From NCBI GenBank assembly GCA_947453715.1, contig CANGHX010000006.1, positions 1 to 38,000 of the forward strand: a stretch of DNA of 38,000 nt, in the 5' to 3' direction. The stretch comes from Flavobacteriales bacterium. Lineage in GTDB: Bacteria; Bacteroidota; Bacteroidia; Flavobacteriales_D; Crocinitomicaceae. Under the pieces are notes generated by a model. The model had not been told where the DNA came from. It ran no database searches and worked only from the letters and a program-made list of their open reading frames with translations. The first letter of the stretch is position 1. The number at the start of each line of letters is the position of its first letter. The position numbers and the translations under genes are program-made. Shown here in pieces: positions 10,291-21,483 of the stretch.

Positions 10291-10935
10291 ATGCAAGATT
10301 CTTTTAAACATAAAGGCATGAGACGTCAACTCCTTGTTGAATTGAAGTCTAAAGGTATTTCAGATCAACGAATACTTGAAGCTTTTGATGCCGTACCAAG
10401 ACATTTTTTTTTAGATTTAGCTTTTGTTGAACAGGCATACACAGATATTGCTTTCCAAATTGGTGCAGGACAAACGATTTCACAACCTTTTACAGTTGCT
10501 TTTCAAACACAATTATTAGATGTAAAGAAAGGGGATAAAGTATTAGAAATTGGAACAGGTTCAGGATATCAAACCTGTATTTTATGTCAATTGGGAACTA
10601 AGGTTTTTTCAATTGAACGTCAAAAAGAATTGTTTGTAAAAGTGAAAAAGATGATTCATCATTTTAATTTTAATCCAAGGTTAACTTTTGGTGATGGTTT
10701 TAAAGGAATGCCAACATTTGCTCCATTTGATCGCATCATAATCACATGTGGTGCTCCATTTATTCCTGAAGAATTGGTAAAGCAATTGAAAGTAGGAGGT
10801 AAGATGGTTATTCCATTAGGAGATGGACCAACGCAACGAATGATTTTGCTAACCAAAATTTCTGAAACAGAAACAAAACAAGAAGATTATGGTGATTGTA
10901 GTTTTGTTCCAATGCTAGAAAATACAGCTAAATAA
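10291..10935 (+). CDS. pcm: Protein-L-isoaspartate O-methyltransferase
   Basis: DAVPRHFF, GAGQTISQPFTVAFQT, VLEIGTGSGYQT; start at internal Met MQDSFKHKG preferred over 10225. Confidence 0.93.
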   Translation: MQDSFKHKGMRRQLLVELKSKGISDQRILEAFDAVPRHFFLDLAFVEQAYTDIAFQIGAGQTISQPFTVAFQTQLLDVKKGDKVLEIGTGSGYQTCILCQLGTKVFSIERQKELFVKVKKMIHHFNFNPRLTFGDGFKGMPTFAPFDRIIITCGAPFIPEELVKQLKVGGKMVIPLGDGPTQRMILLTKISETETKQEDYGDCSFVPMLENTAK

Positions 10936-10950
10936 CCTAAATATAATTTT

Positions 10951-11907
10951 ATGAAAAGTCAAATTCTCCTCACTTTTTTATTTCTAGTGACATTTACATT
11001 ATTTTCTCAAGAAAATGATGAGCTTACTGCAATTCCAATAGTTTCATATTGGTCTAAAGGAGATGTATATTCATTCTTAGTGAAAAAATCAAAAAAGACT
11101 TGGAAAGAGGAAGATTTGTCTAAAGCCGATTCTAGTGAATATACAGCTACTTTTACTGTGATTGATTCTACTGAAACTTCTTACACTATCAAATGGGAAT
11201 TTGAAAATGAATATTCCAATTTAAATATGATTCCTTCAAAATACCAGTCGAATTTCAAGAAATTCCAAAAAAATGAAGTGATTTATACGACAGATGAAGT
11301 AGGTGTATTTCAGGGGATCAAGAATTGGAAAGAGATTAGTCAACAAATGAAAGATTTTTATAGTCAATTGTTGGAAGTTTTGAAAACTGACGAAAGTGAA
11401 AATTTGAAAACGTTGAAAAATATGTTAGATCCTATTATGAAGATTTATTCTTCAAAAGAAGGGATAGAACAGTTGGTTTTTAAAGAAATTTACTATTTTC
11501 ATTTTCCTTATGGTGTTGAATATTCTATTGCTGAACCACTAGAATATGAAGAAGAATTCCCAAATCTATTTGGTGGAGATCCCTTAAAAGGAATAGCTAA
11601 AATTGAAGTCATAGAAGTTGATCAAGAAAATGAAATTGTCACACTTTTGAATACGAAAAATATCAATGAAGCAGATACAAAGCGTTTTTTAATGGAGGCT
11701 TTGAAGAAAATGGGTTTTAAGGACAAAGAAGTGGAAGAAGAATTAAAAAAGGCAAAGTATATTTTTACAGATGAAAATAAATTTGTTTTTTATTACGGAC
11801 CAGGCGTTCCTGCATTTGTACAAGGAAAGAGGTTAATTGATATGAATTTGAAGGGTGAAATCATGAAAATTGAAGAAATTGTTCAAGTTGAATTAATTTT
11901 AGAATAA
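10951..11907 (+). CDS. Secreted hypothetical protein
   Basis: Complete ORF with signal peptide (MKSQILLTFLFLVTFTLFSQ). Confidence 0.7.
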   Translation: MKSQILLTFLFLVTFTLFSQENDELTAIPIVSYWSKGDVYSFLVKKSKKTWKEEDLSKADSSEYTATFTVIDSTETSYTIKWEFENEYSNLNMIPSKYQSNFKKFQKNEVIYTTDEVGVFQGIKNWKEISQQMKDFYSQLLEVLKTDESENLKTLKNMLDPIMKIYSSKEGIEQLVFKEIYYFHFPYGVEYSIAEPLEYEEEFPNLFGGDPLKGIAKIEVIEVDQENEIVTLLNTKNINEADTKRFLMEALKKMGFKDKEVEEELKKAKYIFTDENKFVFYYGPGVPAFVQGKRLIDMNLKGEIMKIEEIVQVELILE

Positions 11908-11928
11908 GCCAAAAATAAAAACGGAAGC

Positions 11929-12723
11929 ATGGATAATTTTGAAGGAAAAGTCGTTTGGGTAACAGGAGCATCATCTGGTATTGGAGAGGAAATTGTAAGA
12001 CATGTTGCAAATCAAGGTGCTAGTATAATCTTGTCAGCTCGAAATTTAAACGCTCTAGAAAAAATTAAAAACAATCTGCCGTATGTTGATCGTCATTTTT
12101 GTTTATCATTAGACTTAGAGAATTCTTCTAATTTTCCTGAATTAACGAAGCAAGTAATTGATAGATATGGTAAAATAGATTTCCTCTTCAATAATGGTGG
12201 CTTAAGTCAACGTTCTGAAGCTTGGGAAACGTCCCTTGAAATTGATCGAAAAATTATGGAGATTAATTATTTTGGGAATATTGCTCTTACAAAAGCAGTA
12301 CTTCCTTTCATGCAAAAGGCAAAATCGGGTCACATTATTGTCATTTCAAGTATTGCAGGAAAATTTGGTTTCTTTCTTCGTTCAGCATATAGTGCCTCAA
12401 AACATGCATTGCAAGGTTTTTATGAAAGTTTATTGTTAGAGGAAGAAAAGAATAATATACATGTAACGTTGGCATACCCTGGGAAAATCAATACCAATAT
12501 CTCTTTACATGCGTTAAATTCAGAAGGAAAATCACATGGTGTAATGGATCATAATCAAGAAACGGGTATGTCTGTTGAAACGTGTGTGAATCAATTGATA
12601 TTAGCTGTTTATAAACAGAAAAAAGAAGTTTTGATTGGTAATAAAGAGATCAAGGCAGTAACTTTAAAGCGATTTTCACCAAAGTTGTTTTGGAAAGTAA
12701 TTAAAAAGCAATCAGCGACGTAA
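11929..12723 (+). CDS. SDR family oxidoreductase
   Basis: TGASSGIG cofactor motif, NNGG, YSASKHA catalytic motif. Confidence 0.93.
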   Translation: MDNFEGKVVWVTGASSGIGEEIVRHVANQGASIILSARNLNALEKIKNNLPYVDRHFCLSLDLENSSNFPELTKQVIDRYGKIDFLFNNGGLSQRSEAWETSLEIDRKIMEINYFGNIALTKAVLPFMQKAKSGHIIVISSIAGKFGFFLRSAYSASKHALQGFYESLLLEEEKNNIHVTLAYPGKINTNISLHALNSEGKSHGVMDHNQETGMSVETCVNQLILAVYKQKKEVLIGNKEIKAVTLKRFSPKLFWKVIKKQSAT

Positions 12724-12749
12724 TGATTTTAATTCATGTAATAATCTAA

Positions 12750-14411
12750 CTATTTCTGGATTTTGTATGAATAGATATTAAAAATTCCAGGGACATTAAG
12801 TGAATCAATTGTGGTTGATTTGTATTTAAACAATTTATTTAAATTTGTTTTTATGTTATTGTTACTATAGGCGAAATCGGCAGCAGCATCGAGATAAATT
12901 ATTTTATTGAAATTATTTGATTTAAATATTGAATCTACAGATTTAAAGTTTTTTACAAGAAAAATATTATCTGATTTGAGCGAGTTTAACAAATCCACAT
13001 CAGGTTTACTTTCTGGTAAAGCTTTAAAATAATTTATGTTATAATAATATGCAAAATTATATCCAAAATAGTCAGGACAAATAAAAACAGCACTTTTAGA
13101 ATTTTTTTGCATTTCTTTCACATTTTTAACTAATGTTTTCACATCTCGCTCATTATTACTTAATGGACTAAAAGTAACCACCATTAATGTTATAGTCAGA
13201 ATACTTAGACTTATGAAATATTTACGATCAACTTTACACAAAGCAATGGATGTTATAATGAAAAATGCGGGTGTGAAATAAATTAAATATCGATCTATAA
13301 ACATCGGGATGAAGAATGATGTTACAAACATTATAAAACCTGGAATAAAAAACCAAGAAACTACAATTTTATAATTTATTGAAAAATTTTTATTTAATTG
13401 AAAGTGAATAAATAAAATAAGATAAAATGCTAAAAATGGTATTATTATGAGAGGAGATGAAAAATTAATTTCAAATGGAAATATTGGAAGTCTAATAGAT
13501 AAACTTAATAGTATCGTTATTGAACTTAATATGATTACACTGATTTGAGCATACTTATTTGTAAAATACTTAACAATATAATGCTGCGAAAATAACCAAA
13601 AAAACACTAAAAAAACAGTATATCCCAAATGTGAATTATTAACTAATATTCCCAAAAAGGTATGAAGAGGTCGTAAATCTTTAACTGATTCTACCCAAGT
13701 TCCATTAGACGAATCTAAAAATCGATTTAATATTATACCTATATAAGGCAAATAAAATACGAAAATTACTCCAAAGTATTTTACAAATTTCCAAAACTCT
13801 TTTTTCTTACTTCTATAAAAAAAAGAAAGAATTGTGAATTGTAAAAATAAAACAAACAAACTAAAGAAATGACTGTACAATAATAATACACAAATGGAAA
13901 TATAAATTATAATATCAATTTTGGAATGTTCTATATAGATCAATTTAATATATTGGTACATAGATATAATTGTAAGCAACATGAAAAGAGGATATACTCT
14001 AGCTTCATGTGCAAAAAACAATTGATAGTTAGAAAAAGTAAAAAATATAGATGCAATAATAGCAACTTTAAAATTAAAATATTTATAGCAAATTTTATAA
14101 ATAAAATACACTGTTAGGCTACTGAAAATTATTGATGGTAATCTTGCCGAAAATTCACTTATACCAAAAATACCTGTCCAATAGTGGAGAAAAATTTCAT
14201 ACAAAGGAGTATTATTACCTAAACTTAATTGGCTGATAATTGTTTTAATGCTAAATTGAGAATAATACAATGAAAAAGGTTCGTCCAATGCTAAAGATGG
14301 ATAATTCACATATCGAATTTTCAATATTAAATTGATTACAACCAAAATAACAGGAATAATATAAGTATAAAAAGCAGACTTATTTTTACCAATTTTTTGA
14401 ATTGAAATCAT
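12750..14411 (-). CDS. GT39-like (ArnT/PMT-type) membrane glycosyltransferase
   Basis: Multi-TM protein with DEPFSLYY, SARLPSIIF and 'HEARVYPLFML' motifs. Confidence 0.82.
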   Translation of the reverse strand: MISIQKIGKNKSAFYTYIIPVILVVINLILKIRYVNYPSLALDEPFSLYYSQFSIKTIISQLSLGNNTPLYEIFLHYWTGIFGISEFSARLPSIIFSSLTVYFIYKICYKYFNFKVAIIASIFFTFSNYQLFFAHEARVYPLFMLLTIISMYQYIKLIYIEHSKIDIIIYISICVLLLYSHFFSLFVLFLQFTILSFFYRSKKKEFWKFVKYFGVIFVFYLPYIGIILNRFLDSSNGTWVESVKDLRPLHTFLGILVNNSHLGYTVFLVFFWLFSQHYIVKYFTNKYAQISVIILSSITILLSLSIRLPIFPFEINFSSPLIIIPFLAFYLILFIHFQLNKNFSINYKIVVSWFFIPGFIMFVTSFFIPMFIDRYLIYFTPAFFIITSIALCKVDRKYFISLSILTITLMVVTFSPLSNNERDVKTLVKNVKEMQKNSKSAVFICPDYFGYNFAYYYNINYFKALPESKPDVDLLNSLKSDNIFLVKNFKSVDSIFKSNNFNKIIYLDAAADFAYSNNNIKTNLNKLFKYKSTTIDSLNVPGIFNIYSYKIQK

Positions 14412-14526
14412 TATTTATTTTTAAGAATGTATCAGTATAATTTAGTGCAATTAAATTCTTCTTTTAAATTAATATACAAGATTAGAATAGCATAAAAAAA
14501 ATGTGAAATTTATATAGAATAAATAT

Positions 14527-14557
14527 AAAAGGTGGTTGACATTAATGACCACCTTTT
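14527..14557. terminator. Intrinsic terminator
   Basis: AAAAGGTGGT-TGACATTAATG-ACCACCTTTT hairpin just 3' of the minus-strand E1 gene. Confidence 0.75.
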
Positions 14558-14566
14558 AATTCTTTT

Positions 14567-17011
14567 TCAATAAATCGGAGGATATGCTTTTGGATCAGCT
14601 TCACTTACAATTGAATATGCTTTCTCGAAAATATCATCAACACTTGGTTTTGAGAAGTAATCTCCATCAGTTCCATATGCTGGACGGTGATCTTTCGAAC
14701 TCAATGTTTCAGGCACTGAATCTAAATGAACAAATGCTTTTTGTTCTACTAAAATCTTATCTAACATGTAAGCTGTAGCACCACTACTAACATCTTCATC
14801 TACAATTAATAATCTATTTGTCTTTTCAAGTGATGCTTTAATCATATGATTAATATCAAATGGAATCAACGTTTGAACATCTATTAATTCAACTGAGATA
14901 CCAACTTCTTCTAATTGTTTCGCTGCTACCTCACATAAATTAAAAGTAGAACCATATGAAACAATTGTTAAATCTGTGCCTTCACGAACAACTTCAGGAA
15001 TACCTAACGGAATTTTAAACTCACCAATATTTGTTGGAGTAGGTTCTTTCGTACGATAACCATTCAACGGTTCAATTACTAGAGCCGCATCATCTGCTTC
15101 CATTAATAAATTGTAGAAACCAGCAGCTTTAGTCATATTTCTAGGCGTACAAACGTAAATACCTCTTAATGCATTTACAATCATTCCCATTGGACTTCCT
15201 GAATGCCAAATTCCTTCTAAACGATGTCCACGTGTACTAATAATTAGCGGTGCTTTTTGTCCACCTTTGGTTCTGTATTGAACAGTTGCTAAATCATCTG
15301 ACATAACTTGAACAGCATATAACAAATAATCCAGATATTGAATCTCAGCAATAGGACGTAAACCTCTCATTGCCATACCAATTCCTTGTCCAATAATCGT
15401 ACATTCACGAATACCAGTATCTGAAATTCTTAGTTCACCAAACTGTTCTTGTAAACCCTCTAATGTTTGATTCACACCACCAATTTTACCTGCATCTTCA
15501 CCGAAAATTAAGGCTTGAGGATATTTCTCAAAAAGTTTACGGTAATTTTCTCTCAAAATAATTCGACCATCTTCCATTAAAGGAGTGTCTTCATAAGTAG
15601 GAGCAACTGGTTCAATCGCTAATGCAGCTTTTGCTGATTGAGAATGTAAATGCGAACTATACCGTTCGAAATTTGTATCTATTTGCTGTTTAATCCAAGC
15701 TGATAAAGCGATTCTTGTTGGAATTTTTTCGGCACGAACCATTTTTAATACTTTTCTACATGTATTCAAAATATCCTTGCGAATTGGCTCCATTGCTCTT
15801 TCAAGCGCTTCAATCTCTTTTTCAATAAAAACACCGTTTGAACTTTCAGCTGCTACAGCTTTCAATAGAGATAATGCTGTATTTAAATCTGTTTTGATTG
15901 CATCGCTGTAATCTTTCCAAGCAGCACTTTTTTGATCTCTTACAAATGTTTTTGCTTCTTTCTGAATTTCTTCAATCTCTTCCTCAGTTGCAATTGATAA
16001 ACCATCTGCATTGAAATTCAAAATCCATTCTTTGAATTTATTAATACAATCAAATTCAGTTTCCCATTTCAAACGTTCTTCTGATTTGTAACGCTCATGC
16101 GATCCAGAAGTAGAGTGACCTTGTGGCTGATTTACTTCTTTTACGTGAACTAAAACTGGAATATGTTGTTCTCTAGCAATTTTAACCGCTTTTTCATACG
16201 TTTCACACATGTGAACATAATCCCAACCTTTCGTCAAGAAAATCTCATAACCTGGTTTATCTTTTGTTCGTTGCATTCCTGAAAGTGCTTCAGAAATACT
16301 ATCTTTTGTAGTTTGGTGATGACGAGCAACAGAAATTCCATATCCATCGTCCCAAACTGACATAACCATCGGAACTTGTAAAACTCCAGCTGCATTGATC
16401 GTTTCCCAAAAAGGTCCTTCAGATGTTGAAGCATCACCAATTGTTCCGAACGCAACTTCGTTTCCACCATTTGTGAATTTTTTGAATTCTTCTAATTCAG
16501 AAAGAGTAGGGTGATTTCTATAAACTTTAGATGCTTGAGCCAAACCAAGTAAACGTGGCATTTGACCAGCTGTTGGAGAAATATCAGAAGAACTGTTACG
16601 TTGCTCCATTAAATTTTTCCATTCACCGTTTTCATCTAAATTTCGAGTTGCATAATGTCCACCCATTTGACGACCAGCTGAAAGCGGTTCTTTTTCAACG
16701 TCCGTATGAGCGTACAATCCTGCAAAATATTGTTGAACAGTTAACTGATCAATCGCCATCATTAACGTTTGATCTCTGTAATATCCTGATCTAAAATCTC
16801 CTAATTGAAATTGTTTCGCTAACGCAATTTGCGCTAATTCTTTACCATCGCCAAAAATCCCGAATTTTGCTTTACCGGTCAAAACTTCTCTTCTACCAAG
16901 TAATGAAGCTTCTCTCGAAACACAAGCTAAACGAAAATCTGCTAAAACTTCTGATTTAAATGTTTCAAAATCAACAGAAGTTTCTAATTCTTTAACGGTT
17001 TGTTTTGCCAT
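14567..17011 (-). CDS. Fused alpha/beta thiamine-pyrophosphate-dependent 2-oxoacid dehydrogenase E1
   Basis: E1alpha-type segment (GDASTSEGPFWETINAAG) followed by E1beta-type segment (FGEDAGKIGGVNQTLEGLQEQFG…IVDEDVSSGATAYM); start MAKQTVKELE preferred. Confidence 0.88.
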   Translation of the reverse strand: MAKQTVKELETSVDFETFKSEVLADFRLACVSREASLLGRREVLTGKAKFGIFGDGKELAQIALAKQFQLGDFRSGYYRDQTLMMAIDQLTVQQYFAGLYAHTDVEKEPLSAGRQMGGHYATRNLDENGEWKNLMEQRNSSSDISPTAGQMPRLLGLAQASKVYRNHPTLSELEEFKKFTNGGNEVAFGTIGDASTSEGPFWETINAAGVLQVPMVMSVWDDGYGISVARHHQTTKDSISEALSGMQRTKDKPGYEIFLTKGWDYVHMCETYEKAVKIAREQHIPVLVHVKEVNQPQGHSTSGSHERYKSEERLKWETEFDCINKFKEWILNFNADGLSIATEEEIEEIQKEAKTFVRDQKSAAWKDYSDAIKTDLNTALSLLKAVAAESSNGVFIEKEIEALERAMEPIRKDILNTCRKVLKMVRAEKIPTRIALSAWIKQQIDTNFERYSSHLHSQSAKAALAIEPVAPTYEDTPLMEDGRIILRENYRKLFEKYPQALIFGEDAGKIGGVNQTLEGLQEQFGELRISDTGIRECTIIGQGIGMAMRGLRPIAEIQYLDYLLYAVQVMSDDLATVQYRTKGGQKAPLIISTRGHRLEGIWHSGSPMGMIVNALRGIYVCTPRNMTKAAGFYNLLMEADDAALVIEPLNGYRTKEPTPTNIGEFKIPLGIPEVVREGTDLTIVSYGSTFNLCEVAAKQLEEVGISVELIDVQTLIPFDINHMIKASLEKTNRLLIVDEDVSSGATAYMLDKILVEQKAFVHLDSVPETLSSKDHRPAYGTDGDYFSKPSVDDIFEKAYSIVSEADPKAYPPIY

Positions 17012-17234
17012 AGTATAATTTATTAGACGCACAAATATAAGAAATTTCGACCAAAATTGAAATTTTAGATAGAGCAAAATCGAAATCCAAAATCAAAAAA
17101 TTAAACATTTGTCCCTTAATTAAATACAAATAATCCAAAATTTAACATTATCATGTTAGCTTTTTAAATGTAAATGAAATCGAGGCAACTATTCTTTTTT
17201 TATATTTGTATACATTCTATAAAAAGAAGCAAAA

Positions 17235-18188
17235 TTGGACTTTAAATATAACATATCGATTGTCGTTCCACTTTACAATGAAGTTGAATCGTTACCAGAA
17301 TTATTTTCTTGGATCAAAAAAGTAATGACTGAAAATAATTTATCATACGAAGTAATGTTTGTAGATGATGGAAGCAAGGACGGTTCTTGGAAAGTTGTAG
17401 AAAGTTTGAAAGAACAAAATCCAGAGGTTAAAGGGATAAAATTTCAACGAAACTATGGTAAATCAGCAGCTTTACAAAAAGGATTTGAAGCTGTTCAAGG
17501 TCAGGTTGTTATTACAATGGATGCCGATTTACAAGATTCACCAGATGAAATTCCAGAATTGTATCGCATGATTATGGAAGATGATTTTGATGTTGTTTCG
17601 GGATGGAAGAAAAAACGTTACGATCCAATTACAAAAACAATTCCTACAAAATTATACAATTGGGCTGCTAGAAGATTGACAGGTATTTATTTACATGATT
17701 TTAATTGTGGATTGAAAGCCTATAAAAATGAAGTAATAAAAAGTATCGAATTATATGGTGATATGCACCGTTACATTCCACCACTTGCCAAGTTTGCAGG
17801 GTTTTCTAAAATAGGAGAGAAGGTAGTTCAACACCAATCTCGTAAATATGGCACAACGAAATTTGGTTTAAATCGTTTCTTAAATGGGCCGTTGGATCTT
17901 CTTTCAGTTGTTTTCATGGGCAAATTTGGAAAAAAACCAATGCATTTCTTTGGAGCTATTGGAACATTGATGTTCATAGTGGGATTTGGATTTGCGGCTT
18001 ATCTTGGAATTGGAAAACTGTTTATTAATCAATCAGGAAAATTAATTTCTCAACGAACAGAATTTTACATTGCTTTAGCAGCTATGATTATGGGGGTTCA
18101 ATTCTTTTTAGCAGGTTTTTTAGCTGAATTATCTGGTAGAAATTCTTCGACAAGAAATCATTATTTGGTTGAAAAAATAATTGATTAA
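17235..18188 (+). CDS. Family 2 glycosyltransferase (DPM1/GtrB-like)
   Basis: VVPLYNEVESLPEL, FVDDGSKDGS, ITMDADLQDSPDEIP, two C-terminal TM segments; listed start is TTG. Confidence 0.92.
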   Translation: MDFKYNISIVVPLYNEVESLPELFSWIKKVMTENNLSYEVMFVDDGSKDGSWKVVESLKEQNPEVKGIKFQRNYGKSAALQKGFEAVQGQVVITMDADLQDSPDEIPELYRMIMEDDFDVVSGWKKKRYDPITKTIPTKLYNWAARRLTGIYLHDFNCGLKAYKNEVIKSIELYGDMHRYIPPLAKFAGFSKIGEKVVQHQSRKYGTTKFGLNRFLNGPLDLLSVVFMGKFGKKPMHFFGAIGTLMFIVGFGFAAYLGIGKLFINQSGKLISQRTEFYIALAAMIMGVQFFLAGFLAELSGRNSSTRNHYLVEKIID

Positions 18189-18739
18189 TGGCGTTAGACT
18201 GGAATGTTGATTCATCTTGGACGTTGTTCTTAGATCGAGATGGTGTTATTAATCACCGAATCATGGGTGGTTATGTAACTTGTATAGATGAATTTAAATT
18301 TTTAGATGGTGTTTTAGAAGCATTTTCTGATTTTAACAGGCTATTTTCTAATGTTTTAATTGTTACCAATCAACAAGGAATTGCAAAAGGTATAATGGGA
18401 GAGCGTAACCTTTTAGAAGTTCACCGTTACATGGAAGATGAAGTTTTAAAAGCGAAGGGGAAAATTACAAAATCTTACTATGCACCGGAATTAAAATCTG
18501 ACGAACATTCTACACGAAAACCAAAACCAGCAATGGCTTTAAAAGCAAAGGAAGAATTTCCTTCGATAGACTTTTCAAAATCAATAATGGTTGGTGATAC
18601 GGATTCAGATATAAAATTTGGCAAGAATCTTGGAATGAAAACAGTAAGAATTAAAACAGTTGAACCAATCGGAATTGAAGCAGATTTGACATGTTTAAGT
18701 TTAAAAGAATTTTCAGAATTATTACGTTATGAGAAATAA
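18188..18739 (+). CDS. HAD-IIIA family phosphatase (GmhB/HisB-N-like)
   Basis: FLDRDGVINHR, VTNQQGIAKG, RKPKPAMALKA, MVGDTDSDIKFG; overlaps the upstream stop by 1 nt (TAATG). Confidence 0.87.
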   Translation: MALDWNVDSSWTLFLDRDGVINHRIMGGYVTCIDEFKFLDGVLEAFSDFNRLFSNVLIVTNQQGIAKGIMGERNLLEVHRYMEDEVLKAKGKITKSYYAPELKSDEHSTRKPKPAMALKAKEEFPSIDFSKSIMVGDTDSDIKFGKNLGMKTVRIKTVEPIGIEADLTCLSLKEFSELLRYEK

Positions 18740-19484
18740 GTTATTTTTTTTATTGTTGGTTTTTTCTCCAATTTTAAATGCACAAGTAAACAAAGTTGAC
18801 GAAAAAGGGAAAAAGCAAGGTCCTTGGGAAAAAAAATATCCTAAATCATCTGTTTTTCAATATAAAGGTCAATTTTTAAATGACAAACCTGTTGGGACTT
18901 TCAAATATTATTATCCATCCAACAAACTGCAAGCTATTATTATTCACGATCCAAAATCAAATCGTTCACAGGCTGAGTTTTATCACGAAAATGGAATTAT
19001 TATGAGTAAAGGAATTTACCGTGATATGAAAAAAGATAGTGTTTGGTTGAGTTTTGGCCCATCTGGAAGAAAAACTTTTTCTGAAACATATAAAGCGGAT
19101 GTATTAAATGGAGAACGAATTATTTATTACATTTCAGAAGATGCAAACGATCGTTCTGAACGTATTTGTTCAAAGTCTAATTATTTAAACGGAAAATTAG
19201 AAGGGGAACAAACAGAATATTTTGATGGTGGAACATTGAAAAATAAAGGATCTTACAAAAACAACAAGAAAGAAGGTGTTTGGATGTCGTATCATCCGAA
19301 TGGTAAAAGAATGTTAGAGCAACGTTTTAAATTAGGTGAATATCATGGATGGTTCGTTTCATATGATGAAGATGGAAATGAAACTGCTCGAAAATATTAT
19401 TACCATGGCGAACCTTTAGAAGGAAAAGCTTTAGAAGCAAAAATGAAAATGATGAAAGCAAAAGGGATAAATCCGAATGATTAA
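18729..19484 (+). CDS. MORN-repeat/YwqK-like secreted protein
   Basis: Repeated 'NGK.EGE…Y..G.L…G.Y.N.KKEG.W…YHPNGK' units after a signal peptide. Confidence 0.8.
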   Translation: MRNKLFFLLLVFSPILNAQVNKVDEKGKKQGPWEKKYPKSSVFQYKGQFLNDKPVGTFKYYYPSNKLQAIIIHDPKSNRSQAEFYHENGIIMSKGIYRDMKKDSVWLSFGPSGRKTFSETYKADVLNGERIIYYISEDANDRSERICSKSNYLNGKLEGEQTEYFDGGTLKNKGSYKNNKKEGVWMSYHPNGKRMLEQRFKLGEYHGWFVSYDEDGNETARKYYYHGEPLEGKALEAKMKMMKAKGINPND

Positions 19485-19522
19485 ACTTTAATCTTCAATC
19501 AAATTATTTGTATATTAGCTTA

Positions 19523-20221
19523 ATGAAATTACAATTCGCATATCGAAAATATCTTCTAATTCTAATATTATTGGTTGGTTTCTTTCAATCTTGTAAAAAA
19601 GATAAAGACGAACCAATTAAAATGCATTATGAATATTTTGGTTTATTACCAGGTAGATATGTAATGTATAATGTAACTGAAATTAGCCATGACATTGATG
19701 CAGCGGTTCAACATGACACAATTAATTATCAATTAAAAACATGGATTGGTCAAGAGTACATCGATAATGATGGAAGAACAGCTAGAGAATTTGTTCGTTT
19801 TAAAAGAGACAGCTCAAATGGGATTTGGTTGCAATCTGATTTATGGACTGCAATTATCGAAAACTTTAAAGCTGAATTAGTTGAAGAAAATCAACGTCTA
19901 ATAAAATTGGTTTATGCTCCTGTCTTAAATAAAAAATGGAACATGAATGCTTTCAATCAAAATGATGAATTAGAGTGTGAATATACAGCAGTACATCAAC
20001 CATATTTTTTAAATTCTGTTCAATACGATTCAACTTTAACAGTGGATCAAGAAAGTTATTACACGTTAGTAGATTGTAAACGAAAATTTGAAGTCTATTC
20101 TAAAAATGTTGGTTTGATTTATAAATACTACAAAGATCTTAGAATTAACAACTTTGATACATTAGAAGTAGAAAAAGGGACTGAAATTTATTACAAATGC
20201 ATTGGCTACGGATTTCAGTAA
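19523..20221 (+). CDS. Hypothetical lipoprotein
   Basis: ATG at 19523; signal plus lipobox-like FFQSCKKD. Confidence 0.7.
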   Translation: MKLQFAYRKYLLILILLVGFFQSCKKDKDEPIKMHYEYFGLLPGRYVMYNVTEISHDIDAAVQHDTINYQLKTWIGQEYIDNDGRTAREFVRFKRDSSNGIWLQSDLWTAIIENFKAELVEENQRLIKLVYAPVLNKKWNMNAFNQNDELECEYTAVHQPYFLNSVQYDSTLTVDQESYYTLVDCKRKFEVYSKNVGLIYKYYKDLRINNFDTLEVEKGTEIYYKCIGYGFQ

Positions 20222-20358
20222 ATCTTGCCGCTAAATTGAATTAAAATGACATTGAACGAAGTTAAATATGATTGCAAGTATTTTTTGCGTGGATTCCATT
20301 TAGGCACGATATTCAATCTTCTTATTTTGTTAAAGAAATTCTAACACTTATATTTAAA

Positions 20359-21477
20359 ATGAAAATTGCATTTCTTTCAACATTTTTTCCTTATCGTGGA
20401 GGTATTTCTCAGTTTAATGCTTTGTTATATAGGTCGTTAGAGAAAGAATATACCCTTAAGGCTTTTACGTTCAAACGTCAATATCCTGAATTTTTATTCC
20501 CAGGTGAAACACAATTTGTGACTTCAGAAGATAAAGTAGATGAAATTCCAGCGATTAGAGTTTTAGATTCTATTAATCCATTCACGTACATTTCATCCGC
20601 TAGAAAAGTAAAACAATTTGAGCCGGATATTATAATCACAAGATATTGGATGACATTTTTTGGTCCATCGTTGGGATATGTTTGCAAAAGATTAAAAGGT
20701 AAGACAAAAAGAATTAGCATTTTAGATAATGTAATTCCACATGAAAAAAGGTTCTTCGATGGATTTTGTAATCGATACTTTTTGAATAATAACGATGGTT
20801 TTATTGTCATGTCAGATGCTGTTTTAAACGATTTATTATCGATAAAACCTAATGCTAAATACATGAGAATCAATCATCCAGTTTATGATCATTTTCCGAC
20901 TCCTATTAATCAAGAAGAAGCGCAAAAACAATTAGGATTAGATTCTTCTAAAAAAACACTTTTATTTTTTGGTTTTATTAGAGATTACAAAGGATTAGAC
21001 TTGGTAATTCAATCAATGGATCAATTAGATGACTCATACCAATTAGTCATAGCTGGTGAAGTTTACGGTTCATTTGATAGATACCAATTACTTATTGATC
21101 AATCAAAAGCAAAAAGTAGAATTGCTCTTTTCAATAAATACATTGGTGACGAGGATGTAGCAGTCTATTTCTCTGCTTCTGACGTTTGTATACTTCCTTA
21201 TAAATCAGCAACTCAATCAGGAATAGCTTCTATTTCAAATCACTATAATTTACCAATTATTGCAACAAATGTTGGCGGTTTGAAAGAAACAATTCACCAT
21301 GAAAAAACTGGTTTAATTGTTGAAAATGCAGATTCAAAAGAAATTGCAACGACAATTAAAGAATATTTCCTCCAAAATTATAAATCCGTTTTCGCGGCAA
21401 ATATAGCGCTTGAAAAAGCAGAAAATTCATGGGAAAACTTCGGTAAAAAGTTGATTGATTTTTCTAGAACATTGTAA
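20359..21477 (+). CDS. Family 4 glycosyltransferase
   Basis: FPYRGGISQFNALL N-terminus; GT4-like C-terminus 'CILPYKSATQSGIASISNHYNLPIIATNVGGLKETIHHEKTGL'; start at 20359 preferred. Confidence 0.9.
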   Translation: MKIAFLSTFFPYRGGISQFNALLYRSLEKEYTLKAFTFKRQYPEFLFPGETQFVTSEDKVDEIPAIRVLDSINPFTYISSARKVKQFEPDIIITRYWMTFFGPSLGYVCKRLKGKTKRISILDNVIPHEKRFFDGFCNRYFLNNNDGFIVMSDAVLNDLLSIKPNAKYMRINHPVYDHFPTPINQEEAQKQLGLDSSKKTLLFFGFIRDYKGLDLVIQSMDQLDDSYQLVIAGEVYGSFDRYQLLIDQSKAKSRIALFNKYIGDEDVAVYFSASDVCILPYKSATQSGIASISNHYNLPIIATNVGGLKETIHHEKTGLIVENADSKEIATTIKEYFLQNYKSVFAANIALEKAENSWENFGKKLIDFSRTL

Positions 21478-21483
21478 ATTAAT

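Noticed and set aside
16531-16794. Plus-strand ORF antisense to the E1 gene (and similar antisense ORFs at 386, 2838, 4337, 6646, 10659, 13926, 14584, 20478, 22620, 24673, 28579, 33127, 34884)
   Set aside because: Fully contained opposite well-supported coding sequences; no family signatures.
19508-19522. TTG start for the lipoprotein ORF
   Set aside because: ATG at 19523 gives a proper signal peptide/lipobox spacing.
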